A stretch of 64,000 nucleotides of DNA from Solimonas soli DSM 21787 (GCF_000474945.1 NZ_AXDW01000016.1:1-64000), one strand, 5' to 3'; counted from the first letter of the stretch, positions 26,764 to 36,795 are shown. Program-made: numbers and translations. The notes: generated by a model not told the origin, from the letters alone.

Positions 26764-27813
26764 TCAGCCGGCCAGCGTGGCGATGTCGAGCACGAAGCGG
26801 TATTTCACGTCGCTCTTCAGCATGCGCTCGTAGGCTTCGTTGATCTTCTGCATCGGGATCAGTTCGATGTCGGAGACGATGCCGCGCTCGGCGCAGAAGT
26901 CGAGCATTTCCTGCGTTTCGGCGATGCCGCCGATCAGCGAGCCGCCGAGCTTGCGCCGCGAGAAGATCAGGTGCTGGAACTGCAGGGTCGGCGGCGTGTC
27001 CGGCACGCCGATCAGCGTCATCGTGCCGTCGCGCCTGAGCAGGCCCAGATAGGCGTTGATGTCGTGCGGCGCCGAGACGGTGTCGATGATGAAATCGAAG
27101 CTGCGCGCGTGGCGATTCATCTCGTCCTTGTTCTTGGAGATCACCACGTCGCTGGCGCCGAGGCGCCGCGCGTCCGCTTCCTTGCCGGGCGACGTCGTGA
27201 ACAGCACGACCTCGGCGCCGAAGGCGTGCGCGAACTTCAGCGCCATGTGGCCGAGGCCGCCGAGACCGACGACGCCGACTTTCTGGCCCGGCCCGACTTT
27301 CCAGTGGCGCAGCGGCGAGTACGTGGTGATGCCGGCGCAGAGCAGCGGCGCGGTGGCGGCGAGATCGAGCCTGGGCGAGATGCGCAGCACGAAGGCTTCG
27401 TCGACGACGATGTGGTTCGAGTAGCCGCCGTAGGTCGGCTGCCTGGTGTCGCGCTCGCGGCCGTTGTAGGTGCCGGTGAAACCCTGTTCGCAATACTGTT
27501 CGAGGCCGTCGCGGCAGCTCGCGCAGCTGCGGCAGGAATCGACCATGCAGCCGACGCCGGCGAGGTCGCCGGCCTTGAACTGCCGGACCTGCGCGCCGAC
27601 CTCGATCACGCGGCCGACGATCTCGTGGCCCGGCACCATCGGGAAGATGCCGTGACCCCATTCGTCGCGCACCTGATGCAGGTCCGAATGGCAGACGCCG
27701 CAGTAGGCGATCTCGATGCGCACGTCGCGCGGTCCGGTGGCGCGGCGCTCGAAGGTGAACGGCACCAGCGGCGCCTTGGCGATTTCGGCGGCATAGCCGA
27801 GGGCAGCGGTCAT
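26764..27813 (-). CDS. Zinc-dependent NAD(P) alcohol dehydrogenase, YahK/CAD type
   Basis: A 349-residue medium-chain dehydrogenase that interconverts alcohols and aldehydes. The catalytic zinc site has CGVCHSDLH and GHEIVGRV, and the structural zinc site has CRSCASCRDGLEQYC. The cofactor loop is GVVGLGGLGHMALKFA. QPTYGGYSNHIVVDE is typical of the YahK/cinnamyl-alcohol-dehydrogenase group. The ATG at 27813 has a good CAGGAGCC Shine-Dalgarno element. Confidence 0.92.
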   Translation of the reverse strand: MTAALGYAAEIAKAPLVPFTFERRATGPRDVRIEIAYCGVCHSDLHQVRDEWGHGIFPMVPGHEIVGRVIEVGAQVRQFKAGDLAGVGCMVDSCRSCASCRDGLEQYCEQGFTGTYNGRERDTRQPTYGGYSNHIVVDEAFVLRISPRLDLAATAPLLCAGITTYSPLRHWKVGPGQKVGVVGLGGLGHMALKFAHAFGAEVVLFTTSPGKEADARRLGASDVVISKNKDEMNRHARSFDFIIDTVSAPHDINAYLGLLRRDGTMTLIGVPDTPPTLQFQHLIFSRRKLGGSLIGGIAETQEMLDFCAERGIVSDIELIPMQKINEAYERMLKSDVKYRFVLDIATLAG

Positions 27814-27943
27814 GGAAGGCTCCTGAGCGGAAGATGGCAGGCCCGCATGATGCCGCACCATGATGAACGCCGGGAAAATCGCGGCGGATCGGGCAAGGGC
27901 GGGCCGCGTTCGGGTCAGCGCGGCAGGCCGCGCCCGGCGGCCG

Positions 27944-29122
27944 CTACGCGCTCAGGCCCGCCGCGTGGCCGGAGGCCCAGGCCCACTGGAAGTTGTAGCC
28001 GCCGAGCCAGCCGCTCATGTCGACCACCTCGCCGATGAAATAGAGGCCCGCGATCTTGCGCGATTCCATGGTCGCCGACGACAGCTCGCGGGTGTCGACG
28101 CCGCCGAGCGTGACCTCGGCGGTGCGGTAGCCCTCGGTGCCGCTGGCGACGATCGGCCAGTCATGCAGGCGCGCGGCCATGTCCTTGAGCTGCCTGGCGC
28201 TGAACTGCTTCAGCGGCCGGCTCGTCAGCCAGCGCTCGCAGAGCCGCTGCGCGAGGCGCGCCGGCAGCACGCCGGCCAGCGCCGTGCGCAGCTCGGCATT
28301 CGGGTGCAGGCGCTGCTGCTCGCCGAGGTAGTCGAATGCGTCGAGCCCCGGCAGCCAGTCGACGCGCAGCGCGTCGCGCAGGTTCCAGTACGAGGAAATC
28401 TGCAGGATCGCCGGGCCCGACAGGCCGCGATGCGTGAACAGCAGGCGGTTGCGGAAGGCCGTGGCCTTGACGCGCGCCTCGACCGGCAGCGCCACGCCGG
28501 CGAGCTCGGCGAAGTCCTCGAGCGGCGTGCCGGACAGGGTCAGCGGCACCAGGCCGGCGCGGGTCGGCAGCACCGTGTGGCCGAACTGCCGCGCCAGCTG
28601 GTAGCCGTAGCCGCTGGCGCCGAGGCTCGGGATCGACAGGCCGCCGCTGGCGACGACCAGCGAGTCGCAGCGCAAGGCGCCGAGCGTGGTGCTCGCCAGG
28701 CGGAAGCCCGGGTCGCCGCGCTCGACGCGTTCGATGCCGCACCCGACCTCGATGCGCACGCCGGCGGCGGCGCATTCGTCGAGCAGCAGGCGCACGATCT
28801 GCTTCGAGGAGTCGGCGCAGAACAGCTGGCCCAGCTCCTTTTCGTGATACGCGATGCCGTGGCGCTCGACGAGGGCGATGAAATCGGCCGGCTGGTAGCG
28901 CGCCAGCGCCGACTTGCAGAAGTGCGGATTCGCCGAGAGATAGTGCCGCGCGGAGACGTCGAGATTGGTGAAGTTGCAGCGGCCGCCGCCCGACATGAGG
29001 ATCTTCTTGCCGACCCGGTTCGCATGCTCGATGACGAGCACGCGCCGACCGCGCAGGCCGGCGACCCGCGCGCACATCAGACCGGCGGCACCGCCGCCGA
29101 CGATGATGACGTCGTACTGCAT
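27944..29122 (-). CDS. HI0933/YhiN-family FAD-dependent oxidoreductase
   Basis: A 392-residue flavoprotein. IIVGGGAAGLMCARVAG is the dinucleotide-binding site, KKILMSGGGRCNFTNLD is the family signature, and the C-terminus has IGEVVDMSGWLGGYNFQWAW. The family (HI0933, aminoacetone-oxidase-like) has no settled reaction. The ATG at 29122 gives the standard start MQYDVIIVGGG. Confidence 0.92.
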   Translation of the reverse strand: MQYDVIIVGGGAAGLMCARVAGLRGRRVLVIEHANRVGKKILMSGGGRCNFTNLDVSARHYLSANPHFCKSALARYQPADFIALVERHGIAYHEKELGQLFCADSSKQIVRLLLDECAAAGVRIEVGCGIERVERGDPGFRLASTTLGALRCDSLVVASGGLSIPSLGASGYGYQLARQFGHTVLPTRAGLVPLTLSGTPLEDFAELAGVALPVEARVKATAFRNRLLFTHRGLSGPAILQISSYWNLRDALRVDWLPGLDAFDYLGEQQRLHPNAELRTALAGVLPARLAQRLCERWLTSRPLKQFSARQLKDMAARLHDWPIVASGTEGYRTAEVTLGGVDTRELSSATMESRKIAGLYFIGEVVDMSGWLGGYNFQWAWASGHAAGLSA

Positions 29123-29229
29123 GTGTTCAGTGGTCCATGGCCGCGGCGCCACGGCTTGCGCCCGGAGCGTCGATCGAAACGGGTTCCCTCCCGCCCCGGC
29201 AAGAGCGGGAGAGCCCTGTTTTCCAGGCC

Positions 29230-31473
29230 TCAGTAGCGCTTCGGCTTGCCGGCCGGCTTGCCGCCGGTGAAGCCGCTCTTGAAGCCGCCACCGCGCTTGA
29301 AGTTGCCGCCGGCCGCGCCCGGGCCCTTGCGCGGGCCGGCGGGGCGCGCCGTCGCGTCGCGCGGCTTGAACGGGCGCGGGCCATCGCTGCGCAGGCCGAG
29401 CGGCTTCTTCTCGACGCCGCCACGCTCGCCGCCCTTGTCGAAGGGCTTCTTGTCGAACGACTTCTTCTCGAAGGGTCCTTTATCGAATGCGCGTTTCTCG
29501 AACGGCTTGCTCTCGAAGCGGCTGCCGCTGCCGAACGACTTCCTGGCCGATGCCGGCCTGTCGGCGCGGCGCGGCGCGGCGCTGTCCTCGCCATCGTCGG
29601 CGCGCGGCCTGGACTTGAAACTGTGCGGACGCGTGAGCTGGTCGCGGCCGTGTTCGGGGGGCGCGGCGCTGGCGAGCACGATCTGCAGCTGGCGGCCGCA
29701 GACCCAGACCTTCTGCAGATCGCTGAACACCTTCCTCGGCATGCCTTCCGGCAGATCGACGAGGCTGTAATCGTCGAAGATCTCGACGCGGCCGATGAAC
29801 TGGCTGTCGAGGCCGGCTTCGTTGGCGATCGCGCCGACGATGTTGCCCGGCTTGACCTGGTGCGCGTGGCCGACGGCGATGCGATAGGTCTGCATGCCTT
29901 CTTCCGGCGCGCCGCGCGGCGGCCGCGGGCGGCGCTCCTCGCGGTCCTCGCGCTGCGCACGCTCGACGCGCGGCGCGCGTTCCTCGCGCGCGGCCGGCGC
30001 TGCGTCGGCCGGCTTGCGGAACGCGGCGGGCGCGTAGTCCTCGCGACGCGGGCGCTCGCCGTGCGCGGCCTCGCGGCGCTGCGCGTCCTGCGCGAACGGA
30101 TTGCTTTCGGGCCGCGAGCTTTCGCGGCGCGCCGGCCTGTCGTCCGGCGCGTCGAGCAGCAGCGGCGCGTCGCCCTGCACGAGACGGCCGAGCGCGGCGG
30201 CGATGTCGACCGCCGGTACGCCGTGCTCTTCGGCGTATTCGCTGACGAGCTGGCGGAACGGTTCGAGGCCGCCGCCGGCGATCGCTTCGCCGATCTTGTC
30301 CTTGAAGCGCGCCAGGCGCTGGGCGTTGACGGCCTCGACGCTCGGCAGGTCCATCGGCGTCACCGGCTGGCGCGTGGTGCGCTCGATCAGCTTCAGCAGA
30401 TGGCGCTCGCGCGGCGCGACGAACAAAATCGCTTCACCCGAGCGTCCCGCACGGCCGGTACGACCGATGCGGTGCACATAGCTTTCCGGATCGGTCGGAA
30501 TGTCGTAGTTGACGACGTGGCCGATGCGCTCGACGTCGATGCCGCGCGCGGCGATGTCGGTGGCGACGACGATGTCGATCTCGCCGCTCTTGAGCTTGGC
30601 GATCACGCGCTCGCGCAGCTTCTGCTCCATGTCGCCGTTCAGGGCCGCGGCGTTGAAGCCGCGCGCCGCGAGCTTGTCGGCCAGCTCGACGGTCTCGGCC
30701 TTGGTGCGCACGAAGACGATCATGCCGTCGAACGGCTCGGCCTCGAGGATGCGCGTCAGCGCGTCGAGCTTGTGCAGGCCGACCGCGAGCCAGTAGCGCT
30801 GGCGCACATTGGTCGCCGTCGTGGTCTTGGCGGCGATCTTCACCTCGACCGGCTCGTGCAGATAGGTCTGCGCGATGCGGCGGATCGGCGGCGGCATGGT
30901 CGCCGAGAACAAGGCGACCTGGCGCGAGTCCGGCGTCGCCTTGATGATGGCCTCGATGTCCTCGACGAAGCCCATCTTCAGCATCTCGTCGGCCTCGTCG
31001 AGGACCAGGTAGCGGACCTGCGAGAGGTCCAGCGTGCCGCGCTTCAGATGGTCGAGGACGCGGCCGGGCGTGCCGACCACGATGTGCACGCCGCGGCGCA
31101 GCGCCGACAGCTGCGGGCCGTAGCTCTGGCCGCCGTAGATCGGCAGCACGTGGAAGCCGGGCAGGTTGGCGGCATAGCGCTGGAAGGCCTCGGCGACCTG
31201 GATCGCCAGCTCGCGCGTCGGCGCCAGCACCAGGGCCTGCGGCGCGCGCTGGCCCCAGTCGAGGCGCGAGAGGATCGGCAGCGCGAAGGCGGCGGTCTTG
31301 CCGGTACCGGTCTGCGCCTGGCCGAGCACGTCCTGGCCGTCGAGCAGATGCGGGATGGTCTGCGCCTGGATCGGCGAGGGCGTCTCGTAGCCCACGGCAT
31401 CGAGCGCGGCGAGGACTTCGGGGCTCAGCGCGAGATCGCGAAAGCTGAGCGGGGCGACGGCATCGTCGGACAT
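29230..31473 (-). CDS. deaD: DEAD-box ATP-dependent RNA helicase, DeaD/CsdA type
   Basis: A 747-residue RNA helicase for ribosome assembly and RNA decay at low temperature. The core has AQTGTGKTAAF (Walker A), VLDEADEMLKMGF (DEAD), SATMP and HRIGRTGRAGR. A DbpA-type RNA-binding domain follows near residues 545-620 (YRIAVGHAHQVKPGNIVGAI). The tail is long, basic and low complexity: a Glu/Arg-rich linker before the RNA-binding domain, and after it tandem F-(D/E)-K-(K/G)-x units (FEKRAFDKGPFEKKSFDKK), then a Gly/Lys/Arg-rich end. The ATG at 31473 gives the normal start. Confidence 0.92.
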   Translation of the reverse strand: MSDDAVAPLSFRDLALSPEVLAALDAVGYETPSPIQAQTIPHLLDGQDVLGQAQTGTGKTAAFALPILSRLDWGQRAPQALVLAPTRELAIQVAEAFQRYAANLPGFHVLPIYGGQSYGPQLSALRRGVHIVVGTPGRVLDHLKRGTLDLSQVRYLVLDEADEMLKMGFVEDIEAIIKATPDSRQVALFSATMPPPIRRIAQTYLHEPVEVKIAAKTTTATNVRQRYWLAVGLHKLDALTRILEAEPFDGMIVFVRTKAETVELADKLAARGFNAAALNGDMEQKLRERVIAKLKSGEIDIVVATDIAARGIDVERIGHVVNYDIPTDPESYVHRIGRTGRAGRSGEAILFVAPRERHLLKLIERTTRQPVTPMDLPSVEAVNAQRLARFKDKIGEAIAGGGLEPFRQLVSEYAEEHGVPAVDIAAALGRLVQGDAPLLLDAPDDRPARRESSRPESNPFAQDAQRREAAHGERPRREDYAPAAFRKPADAAPAAREERAPRVERAQREDREERRPRPPRGAPEEGMQTYRIAVGHAHQVKPGNIVGAIANEAGLDSQFIGRVEIFDDYSLVDLPEGMPRKVFSDLQKVWVCGRQLQIVLASAAPPEHGRDQLTRPHSFKSRPRADDGEDSAAPRRADRPASARKSFGSGSRFESKPFEKRAFDKGPFEKKSFDKKPFDKGGERGGVEKKPLGLRSDGPRPFKPRDATARPAGPRKGPGAAGGNFKRGGGFKSGFTGGKPAGKPKRY

Positions 31474-31609
31474 CGGAACACCTCGGGTGGCCATGCAGCG
31501 GCCGGATAATGCGGTGCGTGCGCCGCGAAAACCGCATGAAGGCGGCCTTGCGGTCCGCCAAAAGGGCGCGAATTCTACTCGCTTGCGGCCGACCGCGCCC
31601 GCGGCCCGT

Positions 31610-32332
31610 TCACCAGATCGTGCGCCCGGGCAACAGTCCGCGCAATTCCGCGTCCGTCAGATCGCGCCACTGGCCGGGCTTCAGGGTGCCGAGCCGGATG
31701 TTGACGATGCGCACGCGCTGCAGGCGCCGCACCTTGCAGTCGAAGACTTCGCACATGCGGCGGATCTGCCGGTTGAGGCCCTGCGTGAGGACGATGCGGA
31801 AGGTGTTGGCGGAGACCTTCTCGACGCGGCAGGGCTTGGTCTTCACCTCCAGCACCGGCAGCCAGACGCCGGCCGCCATGCCGCGCACGAACTCCGGCGT
31901 CACCGGCCGGTCGATCGTCACCAGGTATTCCTTCTCGTGGTTGTTCTCCGAGCGCAGGATCTCGTTGACGATGTCGCCGTTGCTGGTCAGCAGGATCAGG
32001 CCGTCGGAATCCTTGTCGAGGCGGCCGATCGGGAAGATGCGTTCCGTGTGGCCGACGAAGTCGACGATGTTGCCGGCGACGTGGCGCTCCGTCGTGCAGG
32101 TGATGCCGACCGGCTTGTTGAGCGCGAGGTAGACGCGCCGCGTGACGTGCTCGGCGCCGCGCGCGCGGCCGCGCACCGGCCGGCCGTCGACGCGCACCTC
32201 GTCGGCCTCGCCGACCTGCTGGCCGAGTTCGACCGGCTTGCCGTTGATCGTCACGCGGCCGGCGGCGATCAGCGCATCGGCCTCGCGGCGCGAACAGAGG
32301 CCGGTTTCGCTGATGTATTTGTTGAGGCGCAT
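31610..32332 (-). CDS. rluF: 23S rRNA pseudouridine synthase RluF
   Basis: Makes pseudouridine at U2604 (and U35 of tRNA-Tyr in E. coli). The 240-residue protein has the S4 RNA-binding start [19 protein letters not shown], then the catalytic [18 protein letters not shown] with the conserved Asp, and [17 protein letters not shown]. Its sequence resembles RluF much more than RsuA or RluB. It lacks the long basic tail of the E. coli protein. The ATG at 32332 is chosen at the S4 domain start. Confidence 0.9.
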   Translation of the reverse strand: MRLNKYISETGLCSRREADALIAAGRVTINGKPVELGQQVGEADEVRVDGRPVRGRARGAEHVTRRVYLALNKPVGITCTTERHVAGNIVDFVGHTERIFPIGRLDKDSDGLILLTSNGDIVNEILRSENNHEKEYLVTIDRPVTPEFVRGMAAGVWLPVLEVKTKPCRVEKVSANTFRIVLTQGLNRQIRRMCEVFDCKVRRLQRVRIVNIRLGTLKPGQWRDLTDAELRGLLPGRTIW

Positions 32333-32468
32333 CGCGGATGACTCGTCGGACGCATCGCTGCGGATGGCGCGCATGCTAAGGCGGCGCCCGGCGGCGCGCC
32401 ACGTGCGGAGCGTGGTTGCGGGCATGGTCCCGGTGCGCGTCGCGCCTGCGCTCGCCGCGGTGCGGCAC

Positions 32469-33140
32469 TCAGCCGCGCAGCAGGGCCGCCGCGGCGCGCA
32501 GGTCGTCGGTCAGCTGGCGTCGCGCACGCTCGCGGGCATCGGCGTCGGGCTGGCGCAGCACGGAGGAGGGGTGGATCGTGGCGATCGCGTGCTTCGCCAA
32601 TGCGCTCGGCAAGGCGCGGCCGTGGTCGACCGTCACGCGCACGCCGCGGCCGAGCAGGGCCTGCGCCGCGGTGGCGCCGAGGCAGACCAGCAGCTCGGGC
32701 CTGATCTGCTCCAGCTCGGCGTCGAGCCAGGGCCGGCAAGCCCGCTGCTCGGCGGCGTTGGGCTTGCTGTGCATGCGCCGCTTGCCGCGCGGCTGCCACT
32801 TGAAGTGCTTGACCGTATTGCTGACGTAGCAGTCGGCGCGGTCGATGCCGGCAGCGCGCAGGGCGGCGTCGAGCACGCGGCCGGCCGGACCGACGAAGGG
32901 GCGGCCTTCGTGATCTTCGTCGTCGCCCGGCTGTTCGCCGACCAGCATGATCCGCGCGCCGCGCCGGCCTTCGCCGAACACGGCCTGCGTGGCGCGCGCA
33001 TGGAGCGCGCAGCCGCGGCAGTCCTGCGCGGCCTTGCGCAGCGCGGCGAGCGAACGGCGCGCCGGCAGGAAGGCGGCGGCGCCCGCCGTGGCGGACTCGC
33101 CGCCGGTGTCGCGGCGTGCCGCTCGGCTGCGCGCGCTCAT
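32469..33140 (-). CDS. UdgX-type uracil-DNA glycosylase
   Basis: A 223-residue uracil-DNA glycosylase of the group around families 4 and 5. It has the N-terminal iron-sulfur-type cysteines (CRGCALH), motif [21 protein letters not shown] and motif B HPSSVLR. The loop KRRMH, following [10 protein letters not shown], matches the KRRIH insertion that defines UdgX, whose His links covalently to the abasic site after uracil removal. The start overlaps the stop of the DUF72 gene by ATGA, as is common for this gene pair. Confidence 0.85.
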   Translation of the reverse strand: MSARSRAARRDTGGESATAGAAAFLPARRSLAALRKAAQDCRGCALHARATQAVFGEGRRGARIMLVGEQPGDDEDHEGRPFVGPAGRVLDAALRAAGIDRADCYVSNTVKHFKWQPRGKRRMHSKPNAAEQRACRPWLDAELEQIRPELLVCLGATAAQALLGRGVRVTVDHGRALPSALAKHAIATIHPSSVLRQPDADARERARRQLTDDLRAAAALLRG

Positions 33141-34057
33141 GCGAGGCGCTCCAGCGGCGCCGGCCAGTCGGCCGCGCGCAGGCCGAGGCGCCGCATGAGG
33201 CCGTGCGCGTCGAACGGCGCGTGCACTTTCACATCGTTGTCGAAGAAACAGTAGACGTCGCGGGCACGACGGCGGGGTGCGGCGCCGCCGATGCGGCGCG
33301 CGTCACCGTGCTCGCTGCCGCGCCGCCAGGCGTCGATGCGCGCCGCCCAGCGGTCGAGTGCGGCGTCCGCGTAGCCGCTGGCGTACAGCTGCTTGTCGCC
33401 GTGCAGGCGCACGTAGACGAAATCGGCGGTGAGGTCCTCGAAGTACGGCCACTTGCCGGCGGTGTCGGCGACCACCGCGGCGATGCCGTGGCGGCGCAGC
33501 AGGCGGACGAAGCGCGCGTCGACGAAACTTTCGTGCCGCACTTCGAGCGCGTGGCGCAGGCGCTGCGCCGGATCGAGCGCCAGCCGCGCGCGACCGCGCA
33601 GGCGCGCGTCGCGCCGTCGCGCGAGACGCATGGCCGCTTCGCCGTCGCGCGGCAGCAGCGCGAGAAAGGCCTCGAGCTTGCCGGCGTCGAAGCGTTCGGA
33701 GGGCGGCAGCTGCCAGAGGAAGGGGCCGAGCTTGTCGCGCAGGTTGAAGATGCCGGAAGCCAGGAAGTTGGCGAGCGCCTGCTCGACGCCGCGCAGGCGC
33801 AGGCGATGCGTGATGAAGCGGCTGCCCTTGACGCTGAAGATGAAGCCGGGCGGCGTCTGCGCATACCAGCTCGCGTAGTACTCGGGCTTCTGCAGCGAAT
33901 AGAACGAGCCGTTCAGCTCGATGCCGCCGAACTGCCGCGAGGCGAAAGCCAGCTCCCGCGCCTGCGTCAGCGTCTTCGGATAGAACACGCCGCGCCAGGG
34001 CGCATAGCGCCAGCCCGAAATGCCGATGATCGCCTCGCCCTTCGATGATCTGGCCAT
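33137..34057 (-). CDS. DUF72 TIM-barrel protein
   Basis: A 306-residue protein of the DUF72 (YecE-like) family. IGISGWRYAPWRGVFYP is the family start, followed by ELNGSFYSLQ, and later VYVRLHGDKQLYASGY and DVYCFFDNDVKVHAPFDA. The function is unknown. It overlaps the udgX-type gene and probably forms an operon with it; DUF72 genes often accompany DNA-repair genes. Confidence 0.9.
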   Translation of the reverse strand: MARSSKGEAIIGISGWRYAPWRGVFYPKTLTQARELAFASRQFGGIELNGSFYSLQKPEYYASWYAQTPPGFIFSVKGSRFITHRLRLRGVEQALANFLASGIFNLRDKLGPFLWQLPPSERFDAGKLEAFLALLPRDGEAAMRLARRRDARLRGRARLALDPAQRLRHALEVRHESFVDARFVRLLRRHGIAAVVADTAGKWPYFEDLTADFVYVRLHGDKQLYASGYADAALDRWAARIDAWRRGSEHGDARRIGGAAPRRRARDVYCFFDNDVKVHAPFDAHGLMRRLGLRAADWPAPLERLA

Positions 34058-34208
34058 GCCATTGCTGAGCGTGGTTGCGCGCCAGAGGTTCCCTGGGACG
34101 GCTGGCGTTCAGCTTGCGCGGCCGCGGCGACCGCAGTCGGAGCCCGATGTTTCAGCCGAGGTTCACGCCGCGCGCCGAGCATGGCGAGACAGTGTTCAGG
34201 GAGGCAAC

Positions 34209-35237
34209 ATGGCGACGGAGCGCAACGTGAAGGATGACCGGGCGCGGCGCTGGCGATGGCTGCGTCGGGCGCTGACCGCACTGTTCCTCGGGCTGGTCGG
34301 CTGGCTGGTGGTGTCGCGGGCGCTGGCGATCGACTGGACGCGCGTCGGCCAGTCGCTGCGCGAGATGCGCCCGCTCGCGCTGTGCAGCGCCGCGGCGCTG
34401 GCCACCGCCAGCTACGCGATCTACGCCTGCTTCGACTGGTTCGCGCGCATCTACACGAAACAGGTGCCGAAGCTGCGCCAGTTCGAGATCGCCTGGGTCA
34501 GCTACGCCTTCAACCTCAATCTCGGCTCGCTGATCGGCAGCGTCGGCTTCCGCTACCGGCTCTACGCGCGCTCCGGCGTCGAGCCGCAGGCCATCGCGCG
34601 CATCGTCGCCACCAGCATGATCACCAACTGGAGCGGCTACTTCCTGCTCGGCGGCCTGGTCTTCGCCGCGCGCGCCGTCGATCTGCCGCCGCGCTGGGAG
34701 ATCGGCGCCGTCGGCCTGCAGCTGGTCGGCATCGGCATGCTGCTGCTGCTCGCCGGCTATCTCGTGCTCTGCGCGCGCCGCCATGAGCGGCCCTGGCGCT
34801 GGCGCCAGCACGAGGTCGTGCTGCCGTCGCCGCGCCGCGCGCTGGCGCAGATCGGCGCCTCCTCGCTCAACTGGCTGGCGATCGCCGCGACGATCTGGGT
34901 GCTGCTGCCCGAGCACGTCGGCTTCGCCGCGGTGCTGACCGTGTTCCTGCTCAGCAGCGTGGCCGGCGCCATGGCGCACGTGCCCGGCGGGCTCGGCGTG
35001 CTCGAAGCGGTGTTCCTGGCGCTGCTCGGCGACGAAGTGCCGGAGCACGACCTGATCGCCGGCCTGCTCGCCTTCCGCGCGTTCTACTACCTGATCCCGC
35101 TGGCGCTGGCGCTCGCGCTGTACGTGTGGATCGAGATTCGCGGCCGCCGCGGCGGTGCGCGCCGGCCGGCGAAACGCCGCCGGCCGGTCAGCGCCCGGGC
35201 CGCCCGCCGCGAAGCGCTCAGTGGCGGAAACCCTTGA
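34209..35237 (+). CDS. UPF0104/lysylphosphatidylglycerol-synthase-like membrane protein
   Basis: A 342-residue inner-membrane protein with about eight transmembrane helices. FNLNLGSLIGSVGFRYRLYA and GAMAHVPGGLGVLEAVFLALLG are the hallmarks of the flippase-like LPG_synthase_TM / UPF0104 family. It lacks the catalytic tRNA-dependent domain of MprF, so it may move a lipid rather than make one. The ATG at 34209 follows a GGGAGG ribosome-binding site. Its end overlaps the P450 gene tail-to-tail by 20 bases. Confidence 0.88.
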   Translation: MATERNVKDDRARRWRWLRRALTALFLGLVGWLVVSRALAIDWTRVGQSLREMRPLALCSAAALATASYAIYACFDWFARIYTKQVPKLRQFEIAWVSYAFNLNLGSLIGSVGFRYRLYARSGVEPQAIARIVATSMITNWSGYFLLGGLVFAARAVDLPPRWEIGAVGLQLVGIGMLLLLAGYLVLCARRHERPWRWRQHEVVLPSPRRALAQIGASSLNWLAIAATIWVLLPEHVGFAAVLTVFLLSSVAGAMAHVPGGLGVLEAVFLALLGDEVPEHDLIAGLLAFRAFYYLIPLALALALYVWIEIRGRRGGARRPAKRRRPVSARAARREALSGGNP

Positions 35238-36585
35238 CGCGCACCTTGAAGTCCATCGCCGGCCCCGGCGTCGGCGCGGTCTTGGTCTTCAGCTGGTAGT
35301 CGGGCGATTCGAGTTCGAGATCGAGCTTGTAGAAGACGCGCGCCATCGACAGCGCGATCTGCACTTCGGCGAGGCTCTTGCCCAAGCAGGTGTGCGGGCC
35401 GCGGCCGTATGGCGAGTAGGCGCCGGGCTGCAGGTGCTCGGCGCGCGGCTTGGCGTAGCGGTCGATGTCGAACTTCTGCGGCTCCGGCCAGAACTCTTCC
35501 ATGAAGTGCGGCACCGAGGTGCCGATGTAGATCATCTCGCCTTCGCGGATCTGGTGGCCGTCGAACACGAAGTCGCGGGTCGCGGTGCGCATCTGCGCGA
35601 CGGCGATCGGATAGAGGCGCATGGTTTCCATGATCGCCCCCTGCAGCGAAGGCAGGCGCTTGAGCAGGGCGTCCTCGTCGACCGCGCCCTCGGCGAACAG
35701 CGCGTCGACCTCGGCCTGCACGCGCGCCAGCACGCCCGGATGCTTGAGCACGGTGTAGACGATCGCCGCCGTGGTGTTGGCGACGGTGTCGAGGCCGGCG
35801 ACGTAGGGCCCGGTCAGCGTCACGATCAGATCGCTGGCCGGCATCACGTCCGGCGTCTCGATGTGCGCCGCCATGATGTCGTCGATCAGGTTGCGCTCCT
35901 CCGGCTTGATCCGGGTGTAGCGTGCCTTGGCCTCGGCGATCATCTTCTGGCCCAACTCGAAGACGCGCGCCTTGGCCTTCTTGTAGACCGGCCGCTTGAG
36001 CAGGATCTTCGGCCGCTGCCGCGTCACCAGCACATTGAGAATGTGCAGGATGGTGATGCGGATGTCGCGCACGTATTCCAGCGGCGCGGCGCCGGTGAGG
36101 ATGGTGCCGAGCTGGTCGACGACCATGTACTGCATCGCCTCGACCACCGGCACCCTCTTGCCGGCCGGCCAGTCGCGCGCGAAGCAGCGGTCGGTGATCT
36201 CGATCAGCTCGTTGTAGCGGCCCTTGATCGATTCCTTCGAATAGCCGCGGCGCATGATGTCGCGCAGCTGCTTGTGCGCCTCGCCGTCCTCGCTGGTCAG
36301 GGTGCGCGTGGCGCCGTACTCGTTGATCAGGCCTTCCCAGAATTCGCGCGAACGCAGCGATTCCTTGCCTTCGCGCGTGCCGAGGAAGTTCGCCGCCTCG
36401 GGGCCGGCGATCAGCACGTAGTCCTGGCCGAGCATGCTCAGCCGGCACACCGGCCCGTACCGGCGATAGCAGTCGAGGAAGAAGCGCGCGGGGTCCCTGG
36501 CCATGCCGAGCACGCTGCCGAGCAGCGGCAGGCCGGGAACCTTGGGCGTTTCACGAAGGGCGAGGCTGGGCGTGGCGGTATTCAC
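35218..36585 (-). CDS. Cytochrome P450
   Basis: A 455-residue soluble haem monooxygenase. I-helix GLDTVAN, K-helix ETMRLYP (ExxR), and the haem-cysteine loop PYGRGPHTCLGKSLAEVQ are present; a Tyr replaces the usual Phe at the start of the loop. The N-terminus lacks a membrane anchor and begins at a proline-rich PKVPGLPLLGSVLG typical of fatty-acid or steroid hydroxylases of bacterial CYP groups. A GTG at 36585 is the only start close to the conserved region. No ferredoxin or reductase gene is adjacent, so the electron donor and substrate are unknown. Confidence 0.88.
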   Translation of the reverse strand: MNTATPSLALRETPKVPGLPLLGSVLGMARDPARFFLDCYRRYGPVCRLSMLGQDYVLIAGPEAANFLGTREGKESLRSREFWEGLINEYGATRTLTSEDGEAHKQLRDIMRRGYSKESIKGRYNELIEITDRCFARDWPAGKRVPVVEAMQYMVVDQLGTILTGAAPLEYVRDIRITILHILNVLVTRQRPKILLKRPVYKKAKARVFELGQKMIAEAKARYTRIKPEERNLIDDIMAAHIETPDVMPASDLIVTLTGPYVAGLDTVANTTAAIVYTVLKHPGVLARVQAEVDALFAEGAVDEDALLKRLPSLQGAIMETMRLYPIAVAQMRTATRDFVFDGHQIREGEMIYIGTSVPHFMEEFWPEPQKFDIDRYAKPRAEHLQPGAYSPYGRGPHTCLGKSLAEVQIALSMARVFYKLDLELESPDYQLKTKTAPTPGPAMDFKVRVKGFRH

Positions 36586-36795
36586 GATGAGGTCCGGCGA
36601 GGGCGGGCGGGCGGAGCCCGGATCGCGTCCTTGTAGCAGAGGCGCCGCGAGGCCAACTCGTCCGAGCGGGGGAGGCTGCGCCGCCGCGCGCGGGCTCATG
36701 TCGCCTGCGGCTGTGTATAGTCGCAAGCCTGCCGAGGCGCTGGCGCGACGCTTGCAGGCACATGCGGGACTCGAAAGCACAGGGAGTGCGAGGGC

